A stretch of 64,000 nt of DNA from an uncultured Anaeromusa sp. (GTDB lineage Bacteria > Bacillota > Negativicutes > Anaeromusales > Anaeromusaceae): the NCBI RefSeq assembly GCF_963676855.1, contig NZ_OY781460.1:1651520-1715519 (forward strand), written 5' to 3'. A program made the position numbers and the translations under genes. The notes under the pieces are model-generated. The model saw nothing but the letters and a program-made list of their open reading frames with translations. It made no database searches and was not told where the DNA came from. Position 1 is the first letter of the stretch. Each line of letters begins with the position of its first letter. Below are positions 30,158 to 37,438 of the stretch, piece by piece.

Positions 30158-30484
30158 ATGGTTATGAAGAATAGCCGGGAATTGTGGCAGCAATACGCAT
30201 TTTTGACTACGGAAATGCGTAAGTTTGCTTCTATTCCTGATTGGCCTATAATGGAATCACTGCAGCAGCAACGAGAAGAAGTGCAAACTTTGTTGATGCA
30301 AGGAGTTGACGATTTTCGGGAGACCGAAGAGGGGCAGGTACTTTTGCAGCAGATTTTGCAAGAACAAGAGTTGTTGGTGCAGGCAGTGGATGCGTTGAAG
30401 CGGAATGTGCAGCAGCAGCATGCGAACGCCAGCGCTTATCGAGGGATTTCCGGCATGGCTATTCATGTCGAACGTAACGGATAG
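30158..30484 (+). CDS. FliT-like flagellar chaperone
   Basis: A 108-residue helical, glutamine-rich protein 3 nt after fliD. FliT proteins are the export chaperones of FliD and are encoded in this position. The sequence itself is poorly conserved, so the call rests on size, predicted helices and location. No good SD precedes the ATG, suggesting translation coupled to fliD. Confidence 0.65.
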   Translation: MVMKNSRELWQQYAFLTTEMRKFASIPDWPIMESLQQQREEVQTLLMQGVDDFRETEEGQVLLQQILQEQELLVQAVDALKRNVQQQHANASAYRGISGMAIHVERNG

Positions 30485-30495
30485 GAGGATGCAAG

Positions 30496-30951
30496 ATGGA
30501 GATCGGATCGCTCACACGCATGGATGCCGGAGCGACGGTAGTACCGGCCACTTCAGCGGGAACACAACAGCAAGGAGCTGTACAGCAAGGGAATGCGCAA
30601 CAGCAAGAGATGCAACGAAAAGCAAGCGATTCTCAGGTAACAGTAGCGGCAGACGTACCAACAGTGGATGGTGTAAGCGAACAAAAGGCTGATAAAATTG
30701 TAATAAAGCCGTTGCATTTTTTGCCTACGCCGGAAGAGCTTAAGACGATGTCATATGCTATGAATCGCTTCGTGGAAATGCTGACTGCTGATTTGAAGTT
30801 TGAAGTTCATGATAAGACCCATGAAATTATGGTAAAGTTCGTTAATACAAAAACAGGTGAAGTTTTAAAAGAGTACCCTCCGAAAGAATATCTGGACATG
30901 ATCGCGAGAATTCGTGATTATGTGGGTATGATGATTGATAAGAAGATTTAG
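30496..30951 (+). CDS. flaG: FlaG family flagellar protein
   Basis: A 151-residue protein with a low-complexity glutamine- and alanine-rich first half and the FlaG domain in the second: AMNRFVEMLTADLKFEVHD, then IMVKFVNTKTGEVLKEYPP, KEYLDMIARIRDYVGM. FlaG affects filament length in other bacteria. SD AGGAGG precedes the ATG and it sits between fliT and fliS. Confidence 0.88.
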   Translation: MEIGSLTRMDAGATVVPATSAGTQQQGAVQQGNAQQQEMQRKASDSQVTVAADVPTVDGVSEQKADKIVIKPLHFLPTPEELKTMSYAMNRFVEMLTADLKFEVHDKTHEIMVKFVNTKTGEVLKEYPPKEYLDMIARIRDYVGMMIDKKI

Positions 30952-30985
30952 CAATGGACGGGAATACTAGGAGGCATTTTTGCAC

Positions 30986-31375
30986 ATGAGTATGATAAAT
31001 CCTGCAGCGGCATACCGCAACCAACAGATTATGACGGCGTCATCGGAACAATTGACCTTGATGTTGTATGATGGAGCAATACGCTTTTTGCGTGGGGCTA
31101 TTACGGCCATTGAGGCTAATGATATGGAGAAGGCGCATGAGATGAACATGCGGACGCAGGAGATTGTGAGGGAGTTTCGGCAGACGCTGAATATGGATAT
31201 CGAGCTTTCAGATAACTGGGATAAGCTGTATGAATTCATGGAGTATCGCCTTATGGAAGGGAATATGAAGAAGGATAAGGCGATGCTGCAGGATGTGCTG
31301 GATTTGTTAAGAGACATGCGAGATACTTGGGCGGAGGCCATGAAGTTGGCTAAAGGAATTACCACGGAAAAATAA
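30986..31375 (+). CDS. fliS: Flagellin chaperone FliS
   Basis: Export chaperone holding flagellin monomers. The 129-residue protein has the family N-terminus NPAAAYRNQQIMTASSEQL, the LMLYDGAIRFL segment and a helical remainder. The ATG at 30986 is 11 nt after AGGAGG and a TTG at 30980 is the alternative. FliS may also bridge to FliW in the flagellin homeostasis loop. Confidence 0.92.
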   Translation: MSMINPAAAYRNQQIMTASSEQLTLMLYDGAIRFLRGAITAIEANDMEKAHEMNMRTQEIVREFRQTLNMDIELSDNWDKLYEFMEYRLMEGNMKKDKAMLQDVLDLLRDMRDTWAEAMKLAKGITTEK

Positions 31376-31408
31376 AAGAAGCCGTCGGCGGATGCTGGCG
31401 GCTTCTTT
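31375..31408 (+). terminator. Terminator after fliS
   Basis: AAAGAAGCCG pairs with CGGCTTCTTT around a 14-nt loop, ending in a short T-run. Confidence 0.7.
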
Positions 31409-31447
31409 GCGGGTATTTACTGGTGTTTTTACAAGGAGGCTGTTGGT

Positions 31448-31987
31448 GTGAGGAAGGCGTTGTTTTTGGATCGTGACGGTGTAATTAATGTAGAGAAGAA
31501 TTATCTACATAAAATAGAAGACTTTGAGTTTATTCCCGGAATTATTGAGGTTATGCGGCAATATCAGCAAGATGGGTATGCGCTGGTGGTTGTGACGAAC
31601 CAATCGGGGATCGGGCGCGGCTACTATTCAGAAGAAGATTTCTGGAAGCTAACGGAGTGGATGAAGCAGACGTTGGCAGAACAGGGCGTTATCATTGAAG
31701 GTGTTTATTTTTCTCCGTATCATCCAGAAAAAGGCGTGGGCGAATATCGACGAGAGTCGGATTGTCGTAAGCCGGGGCCGGGGATGCTGCTACAAGCGGC
31801 GAAAGAATTGGAACTTGAGCTTGAGGCGTCGGTGATGCTTGGGGATAAGGAATCAGATATAGAAGCCGGGCGGCACGCTGGAGTGGCTCAAACAATCCGC
31901 TTAATGGAGACGGGGAAAACAGGTGGAGATAGCAAGGCAGATATAGTGATTTACGATGTGAGGGAACTTTTGAAAAAAGCAAAATAA
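31448..31987 (+). CDS. gmhB: GmhB-like heptose-bisphosphate phosphatase
   Basis: A 179-residue HAD phosphatase whose closest family is D-glycero-D-manno-heptose-1,7-bisphosphate 7-phosphatase, an LPS or S-layer heptose precursor enzyme. HAD motif I is FLDRDGVIN (residues 6-14), motif II VTNQSGIGRG, and DCRKPGPGML and MLGDKESDIEAG follow. The usual zinc loop is degraded: the first cysteine of the family's CPHHP reads SPYHP, and only one cysteine of the later pair remains. GTG start after AAGGAGG. A heptose pathway fits a diderm cell envelope. Confidence 0.78.
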   Translation: MRKALFLDRDGVINVEKNYLHKIEDFEFIPGIIEVMRQYQQDGYALVVVTNQSGIGRGYYSEEDFWKLTEWMKQTLAEQGVIIEGVYFSPYHPEKGVGEYRRESDCRKPGPGMLLQAAKELELELEASVMLGDKESDIEAGRHAGVAQTIRLMETGKTGGDSKADIVIYDVRELLKKAK

Positions 31988-32062
31988 GGATATAATTGCC
32001 AGGAGACGAAGAAGGGGTTGTTTTTTCTCCGGGCTTTGTTGTTGTGTTGAAAACTGATTATA

Positions 32063-32091
32063 CTGACAATATGTGATTTTGGTGGTATAAT
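32063..32091 (+). promoter_or_regulatory. Sigma-A promoter of the FliD-like gene
   Basis: CTGACA, 17-nt spacer, TATAAT. The 42 nt to the GTG start contain the SD AGGAGGTGA. Confidence 0.7.
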
Positions 32092-32132
32092 AATATAAGA
32101 TAGCTATACTCTTTTGGTAGGAGGTGATTGGT

Positions 32133-33413
32133 GTGGCTAATGTGAGCCTTAGCGTATATAGAAACTTGATGCCCTATACAGGGTATAATTCTGTTTCGTC
32201 AACAAAGGCGGTCGATGCGAATCTGCTAAAACTAGGGAGTCAGTATAATTCCCTAAAACAGTCGACGCAGAACCAATTTGCGAATTATCGCGCGGAACAG
32301 CAAAGTTACGCTGCTCAGATAAAAGAAGTGTCAAGTGCTAATCAACAGCTGAAAAGTGCGGCAGGACAATTTTCCGGCGCGGAAAATGTATTTGCTAAAA
32401 ATACCGTGACTTCTACATCAAGTGCGGTTGTCGGTCAGGCTAAAGCAGCGGCTAAGACGGCAACGTATGAGGTAGAAGTCAGCAAGGTGGCGACGGCGCA
32501 GAAAAATACAGGGACGAGCGTGAGCGCTACGGGATATGGAGCGTTGTCTGCCGGCAATTACACGCTGGGTGTTACTGACAGTGGTGGTAAAGAAAAGACC
32601 ATATCTTTCGCCGTGAATGTTGGGGAGAACAACAGCAAAGTACTGGCGAAGGTAGCAAAAGCGTTTAATGAAGCAGGTTTAAATGTAAGTGCTACGGTGA
32701 ATAACGATGGAACTAAAGCGGGGCTGAATTTGCAGTCAAAGGAAACCGGGGCAGCCCAAAGTTTTACGTTGAGAGATGTATCCGGTAATGCGGTTGCAGC
32801 GCTGGGGGTGGGAAATCGCACGCAGCAGGCGGGTAATGCCGCGTATAGCGTGAACGGAAAAGGGGCGACCTCTGCATCCAATCTAATTTCTTTGGATTAT
32901 GGCAATGTGACGCTGAACTTGCAAAAAGCAACGACAGAAAAGGCGTCAGTAACGGTAGGCAAGGAACCTGCAGGTATTGTTGCAGCAGCGAAAGAGATGC
33001 TTAGCGCCTATAATCGTTTGGAAACAGCGGTTACTGGAGCGGATAATGTGACTGCTGCTGGACAGCGCGTTTTTTCCCGCGTAGAAGCGAGGTTTCAGGG
33101 ATATCAAAAAAATGAATTGGCGAATATTGGTATAACTCGTGATTCCCAGACTGGTGAATTGGCGTTGGATGAGAAGCGCCTGACGAATGCGCTGGCAAAA
33201 GACTCTGGCAGGGTGCAGCGGCTTTTGGGCGGTACTAGCGGTTTGGCTGGTGCACTGACGGCTGTGTCGTCGGCTGTAGGTGCAAACCCTGCGTCTACGC
33301 TCTTGAAAGTTCCCAGTCCGTTGGAGTCCATGCCGGCGTACGAGCAGACAGGAAGTCTGGCCGTTACGGCCTTGCGGCAGTCTTCCGGCTTCTTGCTTGA
33401 TTTATTTGCTTAA
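32133..33413 (+). CDS. Second FliD-like protein, divergent
   Basis: A 426-residue protein that resembles FliD in pieces: TYEVEVSKVATAQKNTG looks like the FliD N-domain beta strand, and GELALDEKRLTNALAKD with RVQRLLGG matches the FliD C-terminal segment. The first 60 residues lack the usual SGLDxxSLV opening and instead read SVYRNLMPYTGYNS. GTG start at 32133 after AGGAGGTGA. It has a sigma-A, not sigma-28, promoter, so it is expressed separately. It may be an alternative cap, a hook-associated or adhesion protein. Function unknown. Confidence 0.6.
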   Translation: MANVSLSVYRNLMPYTGYNSVSSTKAVDANLLKLGSQYNSLKQSTQNQFANYRAEQQSYAAQIKEVSSANQQLKSAAGQFSGAENVFAKNTVTSTSSAVVGQAKAAAKTATYEVEVSKVATAQKNTGTSVSATGYGALSAGNYTLGVTDSGGKEKTISFAVNVGENNSKVLAKVAKAFNEAGLNVSATVNNDGTKAGLNLQSKETGAAQSFTLRDVSGNAVAALGVGNRTQQAGNAAYSVNGKGATSASNLISLDYGNVTLNLQKATTEKASVTVGKEPAGIVAAAKEMLSAYNRLETAVTGADNVTAAGQRVFSRVEARFQGYQKNELANIGITRDSQTGELALDEKRLTNALAKDSGRVQRLLGGTSGLAGALTAVSSAVGANPASTLLKVPSPLESMPAYEQTGSLAVTALRQSSGFLLDLFA

Positions 33414-33478
33414 AAATGCAAGCGTGAGGACTTTCTATATTGATAAACAAATTCAGACAATTTGCTTGTTTAATTCCC

Positions 33479-33507
33479 TTGAAATATTCTGGAAATTGCG
33501 TTATAAT
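33479..33507 (+). promoter_or_regulatory. Strong sigma-A promoter of the structured RNA
   Basis: TTGAAA, 17-nt spacer, TATAAT. Predicted start near 33514, just before the outer helix of the RNA. Confidence 0.8.
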
Positions 33508-33513
33508 GACCTC

Positions 33514-33762
33514 GGGAAATGTTGCTTAGGTCTGTGGTTGAAAGTCGATGCCAGTCGCAGGCGAAACGATCCACGTAAGGAGCTCGTATAATTTTTCCGA
33601 AGCTTTGAGCATGGTGCGGCTTAGAAGTAAGACCTGCCGGGACGTAAGATCTCGAGAGGGGAAGTAGTGAGCGGATTGGAATCCTCGTAGCGAAACTTCC
33701 TGCAGGCGAGTGTGGGGTCAAAGACCAGGTCGGCTAAGCAACCTCCTTAGAAACCAATAAGG
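33514..33762 (+). ncRNA. Structured RNA upstream of the zinc-ribbon gene
   Basis: About 240 nt with strong folding. GTTGCTTAG (33521-33529) pairs perfectly with CTAAGCAAC (33734-33742), and GTCT (33530) with AGAC (33722) continues the closing stem. Inside are a UGUGG/CCACG-closed arm with a GCC/GGC hairpin, and GGAAGT/ACTTCC enclosing GGATT/AATCC. A final helix CCTTA/TAAGG (33745-33762) hides the downstream SD AAGGTGAGG. No terminator follows. It does not match 6S, tmRNA, RNase P or SRP RNA. The abundant raiA-motif RNA is a possible relative, but I cannot confirm that; class is left open. Confidence 0.65.
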
Positions 33763-33777
33763 TGAGGGATCTCGTGC

Positions 33778-34074
33778 ATGGAATTTCAAGACAAGACATT
33801 AACGTGTAAGGATTGTGGAGCAGAGTTTGTGTTTACTGCAGGTGAACAGGAGTTTTACGCTGAAAAAGGTTTTGAAAATGAACCGACGCGTTGCCGTACC
33901 TGCCGCGACGCACGCCGCCGGACTCGCGATGGCGGGTCAAGCTCGCAGCGTGAAATGCACGACGTGGTTTGCGCTAACTGTGGCGTGACTACGCAAGTGC
34001 CTTTCGAACCGCGTAATGACCGCCCGGTTTACTGCCGCGAATGCTTCAGTTCGATGCGGAACAATAATTACTAA
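33778..34074 (+). CDS. Small zinc-ribbon protein (CxxC-x17-CxxC)
   Basis: A 98-residue protein with two predicted zinc ribbons: CKDC and CRTC in the first half and CANC-17 residues-CREC in the second, with a basic, arginine-rich linker (DARRRTRDGG). Such small ribbons often bind nucleic acid or ribosomes; no defined function is known to me. The ATG follows AAGGTGAGG, which can be sequestered by the RNA upstream, so the gene may be controlled by that RNA or simply share its transcript. A strong terminator closes it. Confidence 0.8.
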   Translation: MEFQDKTLTCKDCGAEFVFTAGEQEFYAEKGFENEPTRCRTCRDARRRTRDGGSSSQREMHDVVCANCGVTTQVPFEPRNDRPVYCRECFSSMRNNNY

Positions 34075-34089
34075 TAGCAACAGCAATGC

Positions 34090-34120
34090 GCCCCGGTCTT
34101 GAGCCGGGGCTTTTACTTTT
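34090..34120 (+). terminator. Terminator after the zinc-ribbon gene
   Basis: GCCCCGG, 7-nt loop, CCGGGGC, then TTTTACTTTT. Confidence 0.9.
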
Positions 34121-34133
34121 GGTACGGGGTTTT

Positions 34134-34200
34134 TTCACACAGTGGAACAGAGGTAACAGAGAAAGGTTAGAGAATTTATTGTTTTTATTTTCTCTCTGCT
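34134..34200. repeat. Dispersed palindromic repeat, left part, split by IS256 element
   Basis: TTCACACAG, GAACAGAGGTAACAGAG and TTTTCTCTCTGC resemble the other copies of the family. The other end of this copy (TACTCTGTTGC at 35501) lies beyond the insertion sequence. Confidence 0.65.
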
Positions 34201-35490
34201 GGTACCGTCAAGATCGTTTCGCAAATTCGTTTTAGCAGCTCTAGGGAAAACGAGTTACTCTTCAGAGTAAGATGGCTCAAAATGCTTCATGCTCATATAT
34301 TTTTTACTGCCCCATTGAGTTCCGGCAACATGGCGAAGGCGAGCGCAAACAAGCATCAATGCCGAATTGCCGTCAGGAAAGGTTCCGACGACTCTTGTTC
34401 GCCTTCGAATTTCTCGGTTTAGGCGCTCAATTACATTGTTGGTGCGGATTTTTATCCAATGTTCTGATGGGAAGCCCATATAAGTCAGCGTTTCTTCTAT
34501 GCTGGCTTCCACTTTAGCAGCCGCTTCTTTAAGCTTCATTTCGCGGAGCGTTTGCGCTACTTGCTTTGCTTTTTCCCGAGCAGCTTCTTTGTTTTCCTGG
34601 GCATGTATGGCTTTAAGCATTTTTGCTACTAGCTTGCCTTTGGAGCGGGGCACTACGGAGAATACGTTTCGATAAAAATGAACCGTACAACGTTGGTATT
34701 TGGCGTCAGGGAACACTTCGTTTGCCGCCCCAAGCATGCCTAAGCATTTATCTCCTATGATAAGTTTAACTCCATCTAGTCCCCGACCTTTGAGCCATTT
34801 GAAGAATTCCAGCCAACTAGCTGTGTCTTCTTTCATACCTTCAGAAGCTCCCAAAACCTCGCGGTAGCCATCTTCGTTTACGGCGATAGCAACAAGAATG
34901 CTGACGTTTTCATATTCTCCGCCCCAGTTGCGGCGCAAATAAATGCCGTCTACATACACATAAGGATAGCGTCCGCCATGCAACGGGCGATTTCGCCACT
35001 CCTCAATGTGCACGTAAGCTTTCTTGTTCAATTCGCTAATGGTAGACGGCGAGACTTTGCTGCCCCATAAGGCTTCGGTAATATCTTCAATCCGGCGGAC
35101 GGAAACGCCAGCTAGATACATTTCGATTAACGCCTCTTCTACTGAACTCTCGCGGCGGCGGTATCGCTCAATAATGGCAGTTTCAAAGGGGACGCCCTTC
35201 AATTTTGGTACTTTTAATGTTACGTCGCCAGCGGACTTGGGTCCGTTCATATTTCGCCGCTTGCGTTAACTCTTTTGCTTCTTGATCCAAGAGATTGTTC
35301 AGCGTTTCTTCCACGCTGTTACGAACCAATTCCTTTAGTTCTCCCTTGATGGCATCCTCGTTCAACTGTATAATTTTATTGGACATGTTCGCAGCTCCTT
35401 TCGATGAATGGGTGTGGTAACTTTATTCTTCCATCGAGCTGCTTTCATGTCCTTTTTCTTTTTCCAATTTGCGAAACTTATTCTACCTTA
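34201..35490 (-). mobile_element. IS256-family insertion sequence, damaged
   Basis: A 1290-bp element flanked by a 10-bp direct repeat (TCTCTCTGCT at 34191-34200 and 35491-35500), consistent with the 8-9 bp duplications of IS256 elements. Near the ends, GTTTCGCAAATT (34216-34227) and AATTTGCGAAAC (35466-35477) form subterminal inverted repeats, with GGTA at both tips. The transposase is on the minus strand and is broken (see the next entry), so this copy should not move unaided. Confidence 0.85.
34255..35386 (-). pseudogene. IS256-family transposase, frameshifted with internal deletion
   Basis: A DDE mutator-type transposase in two frames. The N-terminal piece (from 35386: MSNKIIQLNEDAIKGELK, ending AAKYER) is out of frame with the rest, which resumes at SAGDVTLKVPKLKG near 35235. 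The family normally has about 16-20 residues between these two motifs; here only 13 nt remain, so roughly 30-50 nt are missing and the frame is lost. The catalytic region is otherwise complete: YVDGIYLRR, IIGDKCLGMLGAA and the glutamate in NNVIERLNREIRRR. Confidence 0.85.
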
Positions 35491-35518
35491 TCTCTCTGCT
35501 TACTCTGTTGCTTTGAGT
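35491..35518. repeat. Dispersed palindromic repeat, right remnant
   Basis: TCTCTCTGCT (target duplication) then TACTCTGTTGCTTTGAG continue the repeat interrupted at 34200; similarity to the other right arms is weak beyond the first 20 nt. Confidence 0.5.
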
Positions 35519-35554
35519 TGCGTTCTTCTTTCTCCAAAAATTTGAGAAAACCAG

Positions 35555-35583
35555 TTGACTAATTATACGATTTGATGCATAAT
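35555..35583 (+). promoter_or_regulatory. Sigma-A promoter of the first binding-protein gene
   Basis: TTGACT, 17-nt spacer, CATAAT, 43 nt upstream of the ATG, which has SD TTAGGAGGAAA. Confidence 0.65.
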
Positions 35584-35625
35584 TATAAACAAATCTATGC
35601 GAATGAACGTTAGGAGGAAATAAGA

Positions 35626-36393
35626 ATGTCTAAGAAATGGCTTTCGGTGATGGTATTGGCGATGTTTGTGTTGGCGTTGGGGCTGGCTGGCTGTGGCGGC
35701 GATAAACAACAAGGGAAAAAAGTTTTGAAGATAGGCACGGATCCTGGTTTTGCACCTTTTGAGTTCCAAGACGAAAAGAGCAAAGAGTACGTGGGTTTTG
35801 ATATTGACCTGATTAAAGCACTAGGTACAAAAATGGGGTATGAAGTGCAGATTCAGAACATGAACTTTGATGGTTTGATTCCGGCTCTGGAAGCAGGAAA
35901 TATTGACGCTACTGTTGCTGGGATGACGATTAAAGAAGAACGTGCTAAGAAAGTATTGTTCTCGAAGCCCTATTATCAATCCGGTTTGATTGTTGCCGTG
36001 AAAAACGACAATAACACCATTAAGAGCGTGAAAGATTTGGAAGGCAAACGTATTGCCGTACAAATTGGTACTACCGGTGCTGACGCTGCTAAAAAGATTC
36101 CTAATGCTGTAGTTCGCGAGTTCAACAATGCTCCCGAAGCTTTTATGGAATTGAAAGCCGGCGGAGCCGATGCGGTTATCAACGATAAGCCAGTAACGGC
36201 TTACTATTTGAAACAGGGCGGCGATAAGGACGCGAAAATGGTAGGCGATGTATTGCAGGCTGAAGAGTATGGCATTGCAATGAACAAAAAAAGTACGGAA
36301 CTGAAAGAAAAAATGGACAAAGCTCTGGATGAAATGAAAGCCAGTGGCGAATATGATAAGCTCTATGAAAAGTGGTTTGGCAAAAAACAATAA
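35626..36393 (+). CDS. Amino-acid ABC transporter substrate-binding lipoprotein 1
   Basis: A 255-residue family 3 periplasmic-type binding protein (polar amino acids). It has a hydrophobic signal peptide ending in the lipobox LAGC near residue 22, then VLKIGTDPGFAPFEFQD and YVGFDIDLIKALGTKMG. The ligand-binding core includes AVQIGTTGADAAKK. No permease or ATPase gene is adjacent, so it must work with subunits encoded elsewhere. It is a close paralogue of the next gene, suggesting duplication. Confidence 0.9.
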   Translation: MSKKWLSVMVLAMFVLALGLAGCGGDKQQGKKVLKIGTDPGFAPFEFQDEKSKEYVGFDIDLIKALGTKMGYEVQIQNMNFDGLIPALEAGNIDATVAGMTIKEERAKKVLFSKPYYQSGLIVAVKNDNNTIKSVKDLEGKRIAVQIGTTGADAAKKIPNAVVREFNNAPEAFMELKAGGADAVINDKPVTAYYLKQGGDKDAKMVGDVLQAEEYGIAMNKKSTELKEKMDKALDEMKASGEYDKLYEKWFGKKQ

Positions 36394-36402
36394 AGTACTA
36401 TC

Positions 36403-36439
36403 AAAACCTGCGCATCCTGTCGGATGACGCAGGTTTTTT
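36403..36439 (+). terminator. Terminator after binding-protein gene 1
   Basis: AAAACCTGCGCATCC pairs with GGATGACGCAGGTTTT (one bulged A), followed by TTC and TTTTTC. Its sequence is related to the interrupted terminator after gene 2. Confidence 0.85.
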
Positions 36440-36475
36440 CTTTTTCTTTCATTTTCCGAAACATTGCGCATTTTG

Positions 36476-36524
36476 CATCTTTGTGTAAGATACTTTATGA
36501 TTAAAAGTATCTTACACAAAGATG
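36476..36524. promoter_or_regulatory. 21-bp perfect inverted repeat upstream of binding-protein gene 2
   Basis: CATCTTTGTGTAAGATAC begins a 21-nt arm at 36476-36496, mirrored exactly at 36504-36524, with a 7-nt loop. It lies 8 nt before the SD GAAGGAG, so in RNA it is a long leader hairpin. It could be an operator, an RNase III site, or a small mobile-element trace; the stem has no following T-run. Confidence 0.6.
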
Positions 36525-36544
36525 GGTACGAAGGAGATGTACTA

Positions 36545-37333
36545 ATGAAAAAAAAGACTTTAGTATGGTTGGTAGTGGCGTTGTTTACGGTTGCTTTGGG
36601 GGTCGCTGGCTGTAGCGGCGAGAAGAAGGCGGATAATGTTGGGAAAAAGGTTGTGCGCGTAGGGGCTGAGATGACCTTCCCTCCTTTTGAGTTTCAAGAT
36701 GAAAAAAGCAAAGACTATGTGGGCTTTGATATGGATCTGGCCCGGGCTTTGGCCAAAGAGATGGGCATGGAGTTGGAGATTCAGAGCATGGGATTTGATG
36801 CTCTGATTCCGGCGCTGGACGCTGGTACGATTGATATGATTGCTTCTGGCGTGTCCATTACGCCCGAGCGTCAGCAAAAGGTTACTTTTTCTGCGCCGTA
36901 TTACAAATCCGGTTTGAGCATTCTGGTGAAAAACGAGAATACGACCATCAAGAGCTTTAAAGACTTGGAAGGCAAAAAAATTGCCGTGCAGATCGGCACG
37001 ACTTCAGCAGAAGAAGCTCGCAAGATTTCCGGTGCGGTAGTGCGTGAATTCAATGGCGTGCCGGAAACCTTTATGGAATTGAAAGCTGGCGGCGTAGACG
37101 CAGTTGTGAATGATTTGCCGGTTAATCAATACTATCTGGGACAGTTTGAGAAAAAAGGAGATGCCTTTGCCAAATTGGCAACAACCGAGCTGAAAAATGC
37201 TGAAGACTATGGTATTGCGGTGGCTAAGAAAAACACCGAATTGGCTGGCAAGGTGAATAAAGCATTAGAAACGTTAAAAGCTAATGGCGAGTATGACAAG
37301 CTGTATCAGAAGTGGTTCGGTAAAAAACAGTAA
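36545..37333 (+). CDS. Amino-acid ABC transporter substrate-binding lipoprotein 2
   Basis: A 262-residue paralogue of the preceding gene with a lysine-rich signal peptide and lipobox VAGC near residue 21. The mature part has RVGAEMTFPPFEFQD, YVGFDMDLARALAKEMG and AVQIGTTSAEEARK. The ATG at 36545 follows GAAGGAG; a start 81 nt upstream would run through the inverted repeat and lacks the signal-peptide layout. Its own terminator has been split by an IS3 element. Confidence 0.9.
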   Translation: MKKKTLVWLVVALFTVALGVAGCSGEKKADNVGKKVVRVGAEMTFPPFEFQDEKSKDYVGFDMDLARALAKEMGMELEIQSMGFDALIPALDAGTIDMIASGVSITPERQQKVTFSAPYYKSGLSILVKNENTTIKSFKDLEGKKIAVQIGTTSAEEARKISGAVVREFNGVPETFMELKAGGVDAVVNDLPVNQYYLGQFEKKGDAFAKLATTELKNAEDYGIAVAKKNTELAGKVNKALETLKANGEYDKLYQKWFGKKQ

Positions 37334-37344
37334 AAGTAGAATTG

Positions 37345-37359
37345 AAAGCCTGTGCATTC
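37345..37359 (+). terminator. Left arm of interrupted terminator
   Basis: AAAGCCTGTGCATTC, the 5' arm of a hairpin whose 3' arm (AGTGCGCAGACTTTTT) is at 38659-38674, beyond the insertion sequence. Joined, they form AAGCCTGTGCA/TGCGCAGACTT with two G-T pairs and a T-run, much like the terminator at 36403. Confidence 0.75.
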
Positions 37360-37393
37360 TGGACTGCATCCCAAAATCAGGACAGTGAAATAA

Positions 37394-37435
37394 AAGACCT
37401 CCTGTTGTAGAATGAAAATTACAACAGGAGGTCTT
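37394..37435 (+). promoter_or_regulatory. SD-sequestering hairpin in the IS3 leader
   Basis: A 16-bp perfect stem (arm AAGACCTCCTGTTGTA, 10-nt loop, mirror arm) buries the AGGAGG of orfA. Other insertion sequences use such hairpins to prevent translation of transcripts that enter from outside, so this probably shields the host from read-through. Confidence 0.7.
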
Positions 37436-37438
37436 GCT

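Noticed and set aside
33397..33591. Short open frame across the structured RNA promoter
   Set aside because: It overlaps the promoter and the first helix of the RNA and has no SD.
33514..33762. 6S RNA, tmRNA, RNase P or SRP RNA
   Set aside because: The diagnostic sequences of these RNAs are absent; the fold is a multi-branched closed structure followed directly by an SD.
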